From Geminicoccaceae bacterium (GTDB lineage: Bacteria; Pseudomonadota; Alphaproteobacteria; Geminicoccales; Geminicoccaceae), in NCBI GenBank assembly GCA_020446285.1, contig JAGREZ010000365.1:1-5733 (forward strand): a stretch of 5,733 bases of DNA, written 5' to 3'. Shown here piece by piece: positions 1 to 5,733 of this stretch. The first letter of the stretch is position 1. Each line of letters begins with the position of its first letter. The notes beneath the pieces were generated by a model. It saw only the letters and a program-made list of their open reading frames with translations, made no database searches and was not told the DNA's origin. Made by a program: the position numbers and the translations under genes.

Positions 1-1272
1 GTTCTCCTCATCATCGCCCTGCTGCTCGCCGGCGTCGCCGTGCCGCTCGCATTCGGCGGCGTGCTGATCCTCATCACGCTGATGGGCGATCACAATATCG
101 CCGCCTTTCTCGGCACCGGTCACTGGAAGATGAACACGGTGATCATCCTCGTGATCCCGCTTTTCATCGTCGCCGGCGATCTCATGCAGAAAGGGCGGAT
201 CGCGGCGCCCATCGTCGGCATCGCCGAGCTGATCCTTGGTGGCTTCAAGGGAGGCCTCAGCGGTGCCTGCGTGCTTGCCAGCGCCATGTTCGGTGCCATC
301 TCCGGCAGCGGTGCGGCGACGCTCACCTGCATCGGCTCGATCATGATGCCGCATCTGCGCAAGAACAATTACCCGGCGGGTTTTTCCGCAGCCCTCCTGG
401 TGAGCGCCAGTCCGCTCGGCCTCCTGATTCCGCCGAGCGGCACCCAGCTCGTCTATGCCTGGCTCACCCAGCAATCCGTGCTCAAATGTTTCCTGTCGGC
501 CCTCGCCGCCGGTCTCGTCCTGACCTTCTTCCTTCTGGTCGTGAACTTCCTTGCCCTGCGCAAGGTCGATGACATCAGGCTGGTTCAGGTCGAGGGCAAC
601 CCGTTTTCGGCGCTCGGCAAGCGTACATTCAACGCCGTTCCCGCTCTCGTCATGCCGCTCATCGTGCTCGGCGGCATCTATGGCGGCATCATGACCCCCA
701 CCGAGGCGGCGGGTGTTGCGGCGATCTATGCCATTCCCATCGGTTTCTGGATCTACAAGGGGCTGACGCTTCGTGTCTTCTGGGAAACGCTGAAGGAGTC
801 GAGCGTCACCATCGGCGTTGTCATGGTGCTGATCTTCATGGTGCTCATCGTCAGCAAGTATCTCATCTTCGAGGACATTCCCCGCATCGCGCAGGAAGTC
901 GTCTTCTCCGTCTCCGACGAGCCGGCGATGGTCCTGTTGATGATCAACATCGTCATGATCCTCATCGGCATGCTGATGGACGATTTCAGCGGCCTCGTGC
1001 TCAGCGCCTCGCTGCTCACGCCCATCGCCCAGAGCGTCGGCATGGATCCCGTGCATTTCGCCGCCGTTCTCGGTGTCAATCTCGGCATGGGCAACATCAC
1101 TCCACCGACAGCGCCGCTCCTGTTCCTCGGCGCGAGGGTGACCGGAACCTCGGTTCAGTCCATGCTCAAACCGACCCTCGTCTTCATCGTCTTCGCCTGG
1201 CTGCCGACACTGATGCTGATCACCTACATTCCGGGAATTGCCATGTTTCTCCCGAACTTCTTCTTCGGCTGA
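1..1272 (+). CDS. dctM: TRAP transporter large permease (DctM-type), 5' partial
   Basis: This is the large membrane subunit of a tripartite ATP-independent periplasmic (TRAP) transporter. It imports a small organic acid delivered by a periplasmic binding protein, driven by an ion gradient. The frame is open from base 1 and 423 residues are visible, close to the usual length of about 425-430, so probably only a few codons are missing. The protein is almost entirely hydrophobic helices. Family signatures are seen: [11 protein letters not shown] near residue 53, [11 protein letters not shown] near residue 97, a [10 protein letters not shown] loop near residue 138, and [13 protein letters not shown] near residue 360. 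The GTG at 40 is not a good start, because the hydrophobic first helix already begins before it. The small permease and binding protein, normally adjacent, are not in the window and would lie to the left. The family covers C4-dicarboxylates, sialic acid, ectoine, keto acids and others, so the substrate cannot be read from this subunit. Family assignment is firm; substrate is unknown. Confidence 0.94.
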   Translation, partial: VLLIIALLLAGVAVPLAFGGVLILITLMGDHNIAAFLGTGHWKMNTVIILVIPLFIVAGDLMQKGRIAAPIVGIAELILGGFKGGLSGACVLASAMFGAISGSGAATLTCIGSIMMPHLRKNNYPAGFSAALLVSASPLGLLIPPSGTQLVYAWLTQQSVLKCFLSALAAGLVLTFFLLVVNFLALRKVDDIRLVQVEGNPFSALGKRTFNAVPALVMPLIVLGGIYGGIMTPTEAAGVAAIYAIPIGFWIYKGLTLRVFWETLKESSVTIGVVMVLIFMVLIVSKYLIFEDIPRIAQEVVFSVSDEPAMVLLMINIVMILIGMLMDDFSGLVLSASLLTPIAQSVGMDPVHFAAVLGVNLGMGNITPPTAPLLFLGARVTGTSVQSMLKPTLVFIVFAWLPTLMLITYIPGIAMFLPNFFFG

Positions 1273-1297
1273 CGGCGCGGTGCCGGTCCGGAGCCCG

Positions 1298-1327
1298 CCT
1301 TGAACATGCCCGTCGGGCAACCCACAT
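1298..1327 (+). promoter_or_regulatory. Candidate RpoH (heat-shock sigma) promoter for hslVU
   Basis: A CTTGAA element at 1299-1304 is followed, after 17 bases, by CCACAT at 1322-1327. This resembles the heat-shock sigma pattern known from alphaproteobacteria (CTTGAA, a spacer of about 15-17, then CCANAT), and HslVU is a classic heat-shock operon. Transcription would start near 1335 and leave a 5' leader of roughly 110 bases before hslV. The match is by eye, the -10 element is short, and no transcript data are available, so this is a candidate only. Confidence 0.4.
1307..1319. repeat. Short perfect inverted repeat in the dctM-hslV gap
   Basis: The bases TGCCCGTCGGGCA form a perfect inverted repeat around a single central T; a hairpin would have a 5-bp GC-rich stem and a 3-base loop. 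It lies 35 bases after the dctM stop and between the two elements of the candidate hslVU promoter. No run of T follows, so it is a poor intrinsic terminator. It may be a weak terminator remnant, a protein-binding site, or chance in GC-rich DNA. Confidence 0.3.
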
Positions 1328-1437
1328 CCGCCCCATAGGAAACAGCCTGCCGTTCTCATGCGGCGACGGTCCCTGTCTTCGGGCGGCGTTCGGCCGGCCG
1401 GTACTGAATCCGTTGCGGACGTCTGGACAAACATTGC

Positions 1438-1442
1438 GAGGA
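1438..1442 (+). promoter_or_regulatory. Ribosome binding site that sets the hslV start
   Basis: GAGGA lies 3 bases before the ATG at 1446. The spacing is tight, but it is the only purine-rich Shine-Dalgarno-like sequence near the start. The alternative TTG at 1413 in the same frame has none. This supports 1446 as the start and gives a propeptide of the expected short length. Confidence 0.6.
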
Positions 1443-1445
1443 ACG

Positions 1446-2003
1446 ATGGAGAACACCGGAGCGTCCGGCTGGCACGGCACGACGATCCTTTCCGTTCGCA
1501 AGGCCGGCAGGGTCGTTGTCGCCGGTGACGGTCAGGTCAGCCTGGCCCAGACCGTCATCAAGGCCAATGCGCGCAAGGTGCGCACGCTGGCCGGCGGTGC
1601 CATTCTCGCCGGTTTCGCGGGCAGCACGGCGGATGCGTTCACCCTGCTCGAACGGCTCGAGGCGAAGCTCGAACGCTATCCGGGGCAGTTGACACGAGCC
1701 TGTGTCGAACTGGCAAAGGACTGGCGCACGGACCGCTATCTGCGCCGGCTCGAGGCGATGATGGCGGTGGTGGACAAGGATGTATCGCTGGTGCTCACCG
1801 GTAATGGCGATGTGCTCGAACCCGAGGATGGTCTCATCGGCATCGGATCGGGCGGAAATTTCGCCCTGAGCGCCGCGAAGGCCCTTGTCGATGTCGATGG
1901 CATGGACGCCGAGGCCATCGCCCGCAAGGCGATGAGTATCGCCGCCGACATCTGTGTCTATACCAATCGGAATATCGTGCTGGAAACGCTCGAAACATCA
2001 TGA
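1446..2003 (+). CDS. hslV: ATP-dependent protease subunit HslV (ClpQ)
   Basis: HslV is the proteolytic core of the cytoplasmic HslVU protease: two stacked hexameric rings with an N-terminal threonine nucleophile, related to proteasome beta subunits. The protein has 185 residues, normal for the family. The sequence WHG at residues 9-11 is followed by TTILSVRK, so Thr12 should become the catalytic Thr1 after removal of an 11-residue propeptide. Counting from that threonine, the family's Asp17 (in AGDGQ) and Lys33 (in NARKV) are both present at the exact spacing. Other conserved blocks are [36 protein letters not shown] and IGIGSGG. The E. coli protein exposes its threonine simply by removing the initiator Met; a longer propeptide, as here, is what I recall for alphaproteobacteria. 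The gene overlaps hslU by 4 bases and the two are surely co-expressed. I chose the ATG at 1446 over the in-frame TTG at 1413 because of the preceding GAGGA and the short propeptide. Confidence 0.97.
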   Translation: MENTGASGWHGTTILSVRKAGRVVVAGDGQVSLAQTVIKANARKVRTLAGGAILAGFAGSTADAFTLLERLEAKLERYPGQLTRACVELAKDWRTDRYLRRLEAMMAVVDKDVSLVLTGNGDVLEPEDGLIGIGSGGNFALSAAKALVDVDGMDAEAIARKAMSIAADICVYTNRNIVLETLETS

Positions 2004-3307
2004 CAGCCCTGACACCCCGAGAAATCGTCTCCGAACTCGACCGCTTCATCGTCGGCCAGAATGCCGCCAAGCGCGCCGTTGCCATCGCTTTGCGCAATCG
2101 CTGGCGCCGGCAGCAGCTCGATGAGGGCCTGCGCGAGGAGGTCCTGCCCAAGAATATCCTGATGATCGGCCCGACCGGCTGCGGCAAGACGGAAATCGCC
2201 CGCCGCCTCGCCCGTCTGGCGCAGGCTCCCTTCCTGAAGGTCGAGGCGACCAAATTCACCGAGGTCGGCTATGTCGGTCGCGACGTGGAGAGCATCGTTC
2301 GCGATCTGGTCGAGATCGCGATCAACCTGACCCGTGCGCGCCTGCGCAAGGAAGTCCATGCCAAGGCCGAACAGCAGGCCGAGGAACGCGTGCTCGACGC
2401 ACTCGTGGGCAGTTCCGCCGGCAAGGACACGCGCGACAGGTTCCGCCGGATGTTGCGCGAGGGTCAACTCGCGGAAAAGGTCATCGAGCTGGACGTTCTG
2501 GAAAACCAGAACCAGGGCATGCCGACATTCGACATACCGGGAATGCCCGGTGCGCAGATGGGCATGGTCAATATCGGCGACATGCTCGGCAAGGCCTTCG
2601 GGCAGAAAACCACCCGCAAGAAGCTCAAGGTTTCCGAAAGCTACGACGTACTGGTAGCCGAAGAGGCCGACAAGCTTCTGGACGAGGACCGCATACGCCG
2701 TGAAGGAATCGAGGCCGCGGAGCAGAACGGGATCGTCTTCATCGACGAGATCGACAAGATTTCCGGGCGCGAGACCAAGGGTGGCGATGTGAGTCGCGAA
2801 GGGGTCCAGCGCGACCTTCTCCCGCTCATCGAGGGAACGAGCGTATCCACCAAGCACGGCGTGGTACGCACCGAGCATATGCTGTTCATCGCCTCGGGCG
2901 CGTTCCACCTGAGCAAACCGTCGGATCTGCTCCCCGAATTGCAGGGTCGCCTGCCCATTCGTGTCGAACTCGACGCGCTGACGCGCGAGGATCTGAGACG
3001 CATTCTCGAGGAACCGGAGGCGAGCCTGATCCGCCAGTATGTGGCGCTCATGGCGACCGAAGGGGTGACACTCGAGTTCGGTACGGATGCCATCGACGAG
3101 ATCGCCGGCCTTGCCCACGACATCAACGGTCGTGTCGAGAATATCGGCGCGCGCCGCCTGCAGACGGTCATGGAAAAGCTTGTCGAGGAAATCAGCTTCA
3201 CCGCTTCGGATCGTGACAAGGAAACCATCACCATAGATCCCGACTATGTCCGCCGGCAGGTCGGCGATCTCGTCAAGGATGCGGATCTGTCGAAATTCAT
3301 TCTTTGA
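2000..3307 (+). CDS. hslU: HslU (ClpY), AAA+ unfoldase of the HslVU protease
   Basis: HslU is the hexameric ATPase that unfolds substrates and threads them into HslV. It has 435 residues (E. coli about 443; the shortfall lies before the Walker B motif, consistent with a slightly shorter I domain). Seen in order: [18 protein letters not shown] near residue 18; Walker A GPTGCGKT at 57-64; pore loop GYVG at 90-93; a charged I domain from about 105 to 235, including the Met/Gly-rich [16 protein letters not shown] stretch; Walker B VFIDEID at 246-252 with Asp249 and Glu250; the arginine-containing [11 protein letters not shown] segment near 315; and the sensor-2 GARRL at 383-387. The C-terminus ends in DLSKFIL, the conserved tail that docks between HslV subunits to activate it. 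The ATG overlaps the hslV stop as ATGA and has no convincing Shine-Dalgarno sequence 5-10 bases upstream, so translation is probably coupled to hslV. All key residues are present and the pair looks functional. Confidence 0.98.
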   Translation: MTALTPREIVSELDRFIVGQNAAKRAVAIALRNRWRRQQLDEGLREEVLPKNILMIGPTGCGKTEIARRLARLAQAPFLKVEATKFTEVGYVGRDVESIVRDLVEIAINLTRARLRKEVHAKAEQQAEERVLDALVGSSAGKDTRDRFRRMLREGQLAEKVIELDVLENQNQGMPTFDIPGMPGAQMGMVNIGDMLGKAFGQKTTRKKLKVSESYDVLVAEEADKLLDEDRIRREGIEAAEQNGIVFIDEIDKISGRETKGGDVSREGVQRDLLPLIEGTSVSTKHGVVRTEHMLFIASGAFHLSKPSDLLPELQGRLPIRVELDALTREDLRRILEEPEASLIRQYVALMATEGVTLEFGTDAIDEIAGLAHDINGRVENIGARRLQTVMEKLVEEISFTASDRDKETITIDPDYVRRQVGDLVKDADLSKFIL

Positions 3308-3335
3308 CGATCAGCTGTCCGCAGGGGTGTCGTCA
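3305..3335. terminator. Inverted repeat spanning the convergent hslU and lyase stop codons (possible weak bidirectional terminator)
   Basis: TGACGA at 3305-3310 is mirrored exactly by TCGTCA at 3330-3335, separated by 19 bases. The outer three bases of each arm are the TGA stop codons of the two convergent genes, and the whole intergenic gap (3308-3332) lies inside the repeat. A 6-bp stem with a long loop and no T run on either strand is weak as an intrinsic terminator. Because both genes end in TGA, part of the symmetry is automatic; only three extra paired bases are informative. Confidence 0.25.
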
Positions 3336-4538
3336 GTCCCGTGACGGTTTCGCGCTCTCTCTTGCCTCGCGATCCGGGCGATAGAAATAGAGGGTTGTGA
3401 AACCGCCGGCGCTGCGATTGAAGATCGGACGAAATCCGGCGGCGGTCGCCTCGATTTCCGGATCGTCAAATCGCGAGAGCCAGACTTCCATCCACGCGAA
3501 ATACTGCCTGTCATCCATGAAGTGCAAGTTCTGTTCCTGCACGCCCTCGATCACCACGCTTTCCGGCGATCGCATCATCTTGACCGTACGGTCGATCACG
3601 TCGGCAAGCTTGTGGCCCGCGATCTCCAGATTGAAGATGTCGTAGCCCTGACGCTCGATGAGCTGGGCGACGAACACGAGGTAGAGGGTTGCATAGTTCT
3701 GGTAGTGGACCGCCAGCCTGCCGCGCTTGTATTCGCGTGGCAGCGTGCCGTTTTCGGTGATCTCCGAAAGGGCCGAATGGATTGCCGACACTCCGAAGCG
3801 GAAGAGTTCGTCATCGCCTGTCAGTATGCCCACTGTCGTTGCATGCAGGGCACGGCGATAGAAATGATTGTTGCAGCAACTGTCGGTCCCGCCACGAATT
3901 CTGATGTGATTGTGTGAAATCCGCCGGAGCCAGGCATCGATCCTGTGTTCCATGGGCGCGGTTCCCGGAATACGCTTGCGCACGACCGAATAGGCAAGCG
4001 CTGCCGAGAAGAGCATGTCCTCGACATTGTACCAGGCCTGTCGATCGCTCTCCTCGTAGTGAAAGTCGCTCAACGCGTCGGCAGTCGCCCACTCGTGCAG
4101 AACCTCGATCAGGCAACGGCCATGATAGGGATCGCCCAGCGCCACGAATGCGCCGGCAAGCGTGCTCATCATGTCCTCGAACGCAAAGATCGGCTTGATC
4201 GCCTCGCGCCATGCCTCGGGCTCGGTGTAATAGGCCGGCATCCTGAGCCTGAAATCGATCTTCGGGATGCGTCTGGCGGCGACACAGGCCGGGGCTGCCG
4301 CCGAGACGGCCTCGATTGCCGCGCGCAGAACCGGTGAATCGGTTGTCGCAAGGTAACGCCGGCGTTCGTCCACATCGAAATAGCCCCTGTCGGGGTCGCG
4401 CACGGTGTAGGCGTCCAGATCGAGCATCGCCCGTTGTTCGACGGAAAGCGCGCGTGCCGGCGGCGACGCCGACGATATGGCCAACACCACCAGCGCGCCG
4501 GCGATGAACGCTGCTCCTCCGCGACGCGCGTTCGCCAT
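3333..4538 (-). CDS. algL: Secreted alginate lyase, polysaccharide lyase family 5 (AlgL / A1-III type)
   Basis: This is a predicted periplasmic or secreted lyase that cuts mannuronate-containing polymer (alginate) by beta-elimination. In alginate producers AlgL clears misrouted polymer from the periplasm. The 401-residue protein begins with a signal peptide: Arg5-Arg6, a hydrophobic core at 9-22, and likely cleavage after ARA at 30. The central block NNHFYRRA (223-230), then NGTLPREYKRGR and VHYQNYA (to 283), aligns with the PL5 catalytic region. Asn224, His225, Arg272 and Tyr279 match the active-site Asn, His, Arg and Tyr of Pseudomonas AlgL and Sphingomonas A1-III, with identical His-to-Arg (47) and Arg-to-Tyr (7) spacing. 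Cys221-Cys222 match the vicinal cysteines of A1-III; Cys85 and Cys142 could be its second disulfide pair. The region aligning with the AlgL active-site lysine (FRSK) reads FRLR here. The ATG at 4538 shares one base with the upstream Alg44-like stop (TGATG), implying coupling. A longer in-frame start at 4676 would bury the signal peptide. Exact polymer specificity is inferred. Confidence 0.87.
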   Translation of the reverse strand: MANARRGGAAFIAGALVVLAISSASPPARALSVEQRAMLDLDAYTVRDPDRGYFDVDERRRYLATTDSPVLRAAIEAVSAAAPACVAARRIPKIDFRLRMPAYYTEPEAWREAIKPIFAFEDMMSTLAGAFVALGDPYHGRCLIEVLHEWATADALSDFHYEESDRQAWYNVEDMLFSAALAYSVVRKRIPGTAPMEHRIDAWLRRISHNHIRIRGGTDSCCNNHFYRRALHATTVGILTGDDELFRFGVSAIHSALSEITENGTLPREYKRGRLAVHYQNYATLYLVFVAQLIERQGYDIFNLEIAGHKLADVIDRTVKMMRSPESVVIEGVQEQNLHFMDDRQYFAWMEVWLSRFDDPEIEATAAGFRPIFNRSAGGFTTLYFYRPDREARESAKPSRD

Positions 4539-5733
4539 CACCCCGCTCCGGGCATGCGTGCAAGGACCGGCCAGGATGTGAAATAGACGTTCATCGGCAC
4601 ACCGACGAGCTGGACCGGCAACGGTCGTGACGGAACGAGTTCCACGCTTGCAAGGCTCTGGTCCTGTGCCACCCATGCCGGAAATCCGGCGCGTGGCCCG
4701 CGGTCAGGATCGAGTCTGATCGCGAGGACACGGGCGGCCACGAGCTCGCCCGTTTGCGGCAGTTCGACATAAGCCTCGTCATGCGGCTGGATTTCACCGA
4801 TTTCCGACATGTGCACGAGTGCGACGATGCTCATCAGTTGCGGGTCGGTGCGGATCAGACTGAACACACGCTCGCCCGCTTTCACCCACTCGCCCTCCGG
4901 AACGGACCAGGCGATCTCGCATTCGCAAGGCGAGACGAGGTGATTGGCGCGTTCACGATGTTCGAGCGCGGCGAGGTGAATGCGGCTCAATTCCAGATCG
5001 GCGCGTCCCGGAACCGGATCGAGTGCTGCAAGCTCCGCCGGTTCGAAGGCGCGAAGGCGCTCGACCGGTATCGGGAGGCCGCCGCGAGGCGATCCGGAAG
5101 CCTCGCCGGCCTTCGTCGCGGCCGGATCTTCCATCGAAGCGGTGAGCCGGAGCGCAATGCGGTCCTGCTCCGCTGCCGCCATCGCAAGCTCGGCCTGAAG
5201 ATCCGCGTCGATCACCCGAACCAGTGCCTGCTCCCTTGCGACGGTCATGCCGGCTGCGAGGCCGTGCATGCCGAGTCGTCCGGAAGACGGAGCACGGATT
5301 TCGATGCGAGGTGCGGTGAGTGTTGCGAAACGCGATTCGGTCACGGCGATCCGCTGAAAGAGCGATGTGGCGATGAAGCCGAAGAGGAGGACGGCGCCGG
5401 CACCGATGGCGGCGAACCGTGCGTAGCGTTGCCAGAGGCCGGTTCCGGTCTCTCCCTCCGGCTTGTCCAGGACTTCCTCCTCGCGGTTCCGCCGCTGCCT
5501 TTCCGTTTGTGTATCGGACGGCAGGAGCAGGCCTTCGAAGGTGACGAGCTGCCCCGAGAGAAAGGCCCGGATGGTCTTGCGCAGAACCTCCCGCTGGGCC
5601 TCGTCCATTTCCGTGATCCGGAAGGTCCGCGGATGGCCCTCGTGATCCTCCGAAACGGCATGGGCCTCGACATTGAAGGTCAGTTCATAGCCCTTGAACA
5701 GGAGCCGCAGGCGAAAACGGGCGACCTCGCCAA
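4538..5733 (-). CDS. alg44: Alg44-like alginate biosynthesis protein (PilZ end, membrane segment, HlyD-like periplasmic region), 5' partial
   Basis: Alg44 is an inner-membrane partner of the alginate polymerase Alg8; its cytoplasmic PilZ domain binds c-di-GMP and switches on synthesis, and its periplasmic part resembles membrane-fusion proteins. The frame runs open to the window edge, so the ATG at 5608 is internal; 397 residues are visible. Residues 1-41 look like the last beta strands of a PilZ domain (FRLRLLFKGYELTF), followed by a helix LRKTIRAFLSGQLVTFEGLL, which resembles the equivalent LRHLITSHLSGELVSIGDVL of Pseudomonas Alg44. A charged linker precedes one membrane helix at about 107-126. 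The periplasmic part has two biotinyl-lipoyl-like half motifs (about 138-175 and 264-294, with EGEWVKAGERVFSLI) separated by helices and a Pro/Gly-rich stretch, then a beta-rich domain to the end. The c-di-GMP-binding RxxxR and D/NxSxxG motifs would lie beyond the edge, so binding cannot be judged. It is longer than Pseudomonas Alg44 (about 389 in total). A generic PilZ-HlyD secretion protein is the main alternative; the downstream lyase favours Alg44. Confidence 0.83.
   Translation of the reverse strand, partial: GEVARFRLRLLFKGYELTFNVEAHAVSEDHEGHPRTFRITEMDEAQREVLRKTIRAFLSGQLVTFEGLLLPSDTQTERQRRNREEEVLDKPEGETGTGLWQRYARFAAIGAGAVLLFGFIATSLFQRIAVTESRFATLTAPRIEIRAPSSGRLGMHGLAAGMTVAREQALVRVIDADLQAELAMAAAEQDRIALRLTASMEDPAATKAGEASGSPRGGLPIPVERLRAFEPAELAALDPVPGRADLELSRIHLAALEHRERANHLVSPCECEIAWSVPEGEWVKAGERVFSLIRTDPQLMSIVALVHMSEIGEIQPHDEAYVELPQTGELVAARVLAIRLDPDRGPRAGFPAWVAQDQSLASVELVPSRPLPVQLVGVPMNVYFTSWPVLARMPGAG
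4546..4549 (-). promoter_or_regulatory. Ribosome binding site for the alginate lyase gene
   Basis: Read on the minus strand, GGAG lies 7 bases before the ATG at 4538, inside the last codons of the Alg44-like gene. It supports 4538 as the start and fits reinitiation or coupled translation from the upstream gene. Confidence 0.55.

Noticed and set aside
1331..1338. CCCCATAG, which looks like a sigma-32 -10 box
   Set aside because: It is 26 bases from the only CTTGAA element, too far for a heat-shock promoter, and there is no other -35 match at the right distance. CCACAT at 1322 fits better.
1391..1400. Ten-base palindrome CGGCCGGCCG
   Set aside because: Simple GC-rich symmetry, expected by chance in DNA of this composition, with no spacing to a promoter or a second copy.
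1413..1445. A TTG start for hslV at 1413
   Set aside because: No Shine-Dalgarno sequence precedes it, and the ATG at 1446 follows GAGGA and gives the expected propeptide length.
1220..1501. A 93-codon minus-strand frame across the dctM-hslV gap
   Set aside because: Arg/Pro/Ser-rich translation with no domain, overlapping both flanking genes; typical of a shadow frame.
1958..3118. A 386-codon open frame antisense to hslU, and another at 2641-3234
   Set aside because: HslU is unmistakable on the plus strand with all motifs intact. The antisense frames are a codon-bias effect of high-GC DNA and show no recognisable domain.
3522..4337. Plus-strand frames at 3522-3917 and 3945-4337 opposite the lyase gene
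   Set aside because: The minus-strand lyase has catalytic residues and a signal peptide; the plus-strand frames are its antisense shadows without recognisable content.
4539..4676. An upstream in-frame start at 4676 for the alginate lyase
   Set aside because: It would overlap the Alg44-like gene by 139 bases and place 46 Cys/Arg-rich residues before an otherwise classic signal peptide; GGAG precedes the ATG at 4538.
5608..5608. ATG at 5608 as the true start of the Alg44-like gene
   Set aside because: The frame stays open for 41 more codons to the window edge and those codons resemble the end of a PilZ domain, so the start is outside the window.

Overview
The window is high-GC, densely coding DNA, most likely from an alphaproteobacterium. 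HslV carries a short N-terminal propeptide ending in a WHG sequence just before the catalytic threonine, as I recall from alphaproteobacterial HslV proteins, and HslU matches the same group. The exact taxon cannot be read from this sequence. No tRNA, rRNA, insertion sequence, CRISPR array or phage gene is visible. The only gap of any size is 1273-1445.

Layout. (1) 1-1272, plus strand: an almost complete large permease (DctM-type) of a TRAP transporter, missing only its first few codons at the left edge. (2) 1273-1445: a noncoding gap with a candidate heat-shock (RpoH-type) promoter. (3) 1446-3307, plus strand: hslV and hslU, overlapping by 4 bases (ATGA). They encode the proteolytic chamber and the AAA+ unfoldase of the HslVU (ClpQY) protease. 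(4) 3308-3332: a 25-base gap between convergent genes; with the two flanking stop codons it forms an inverted repeat. (5) 3333-5733, minus strand: two translationally coupled exopolysaccharide genes. Upstream in transcription is an Alg44-like protein (end of a PilZ domain, one membrane segment, HlyD-like periplasmic region), cut by the right edge. Its TGA shares one base with the ATG of a secreted PL5 alginate lyase (AlgL / A1-III type).

How the genes work together. HslV and HslU form one cytoplasmic ATP-dependent protease and are housekeeping or stress genes. The Alg44-like protein and the lyase look like the 3' end of an alginate-type polymer biosynthesis operon. By analogy with Pseudomonas, Alg44 would be the c-di-GMP-sensing partner of the Alg8 polymerase and link the inner membrane to the periplasm, while the lyase would trim or clear polymer in the periplasm. 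The polymerase and remaining export genes, if present, lie beyond the right edge. The TRAP permease has no visible link to the others.

The most interesting content is the alg44-lyase pair next to hslVU. I see ordinary members of known families in an uncommon setting, not a clearly new system.
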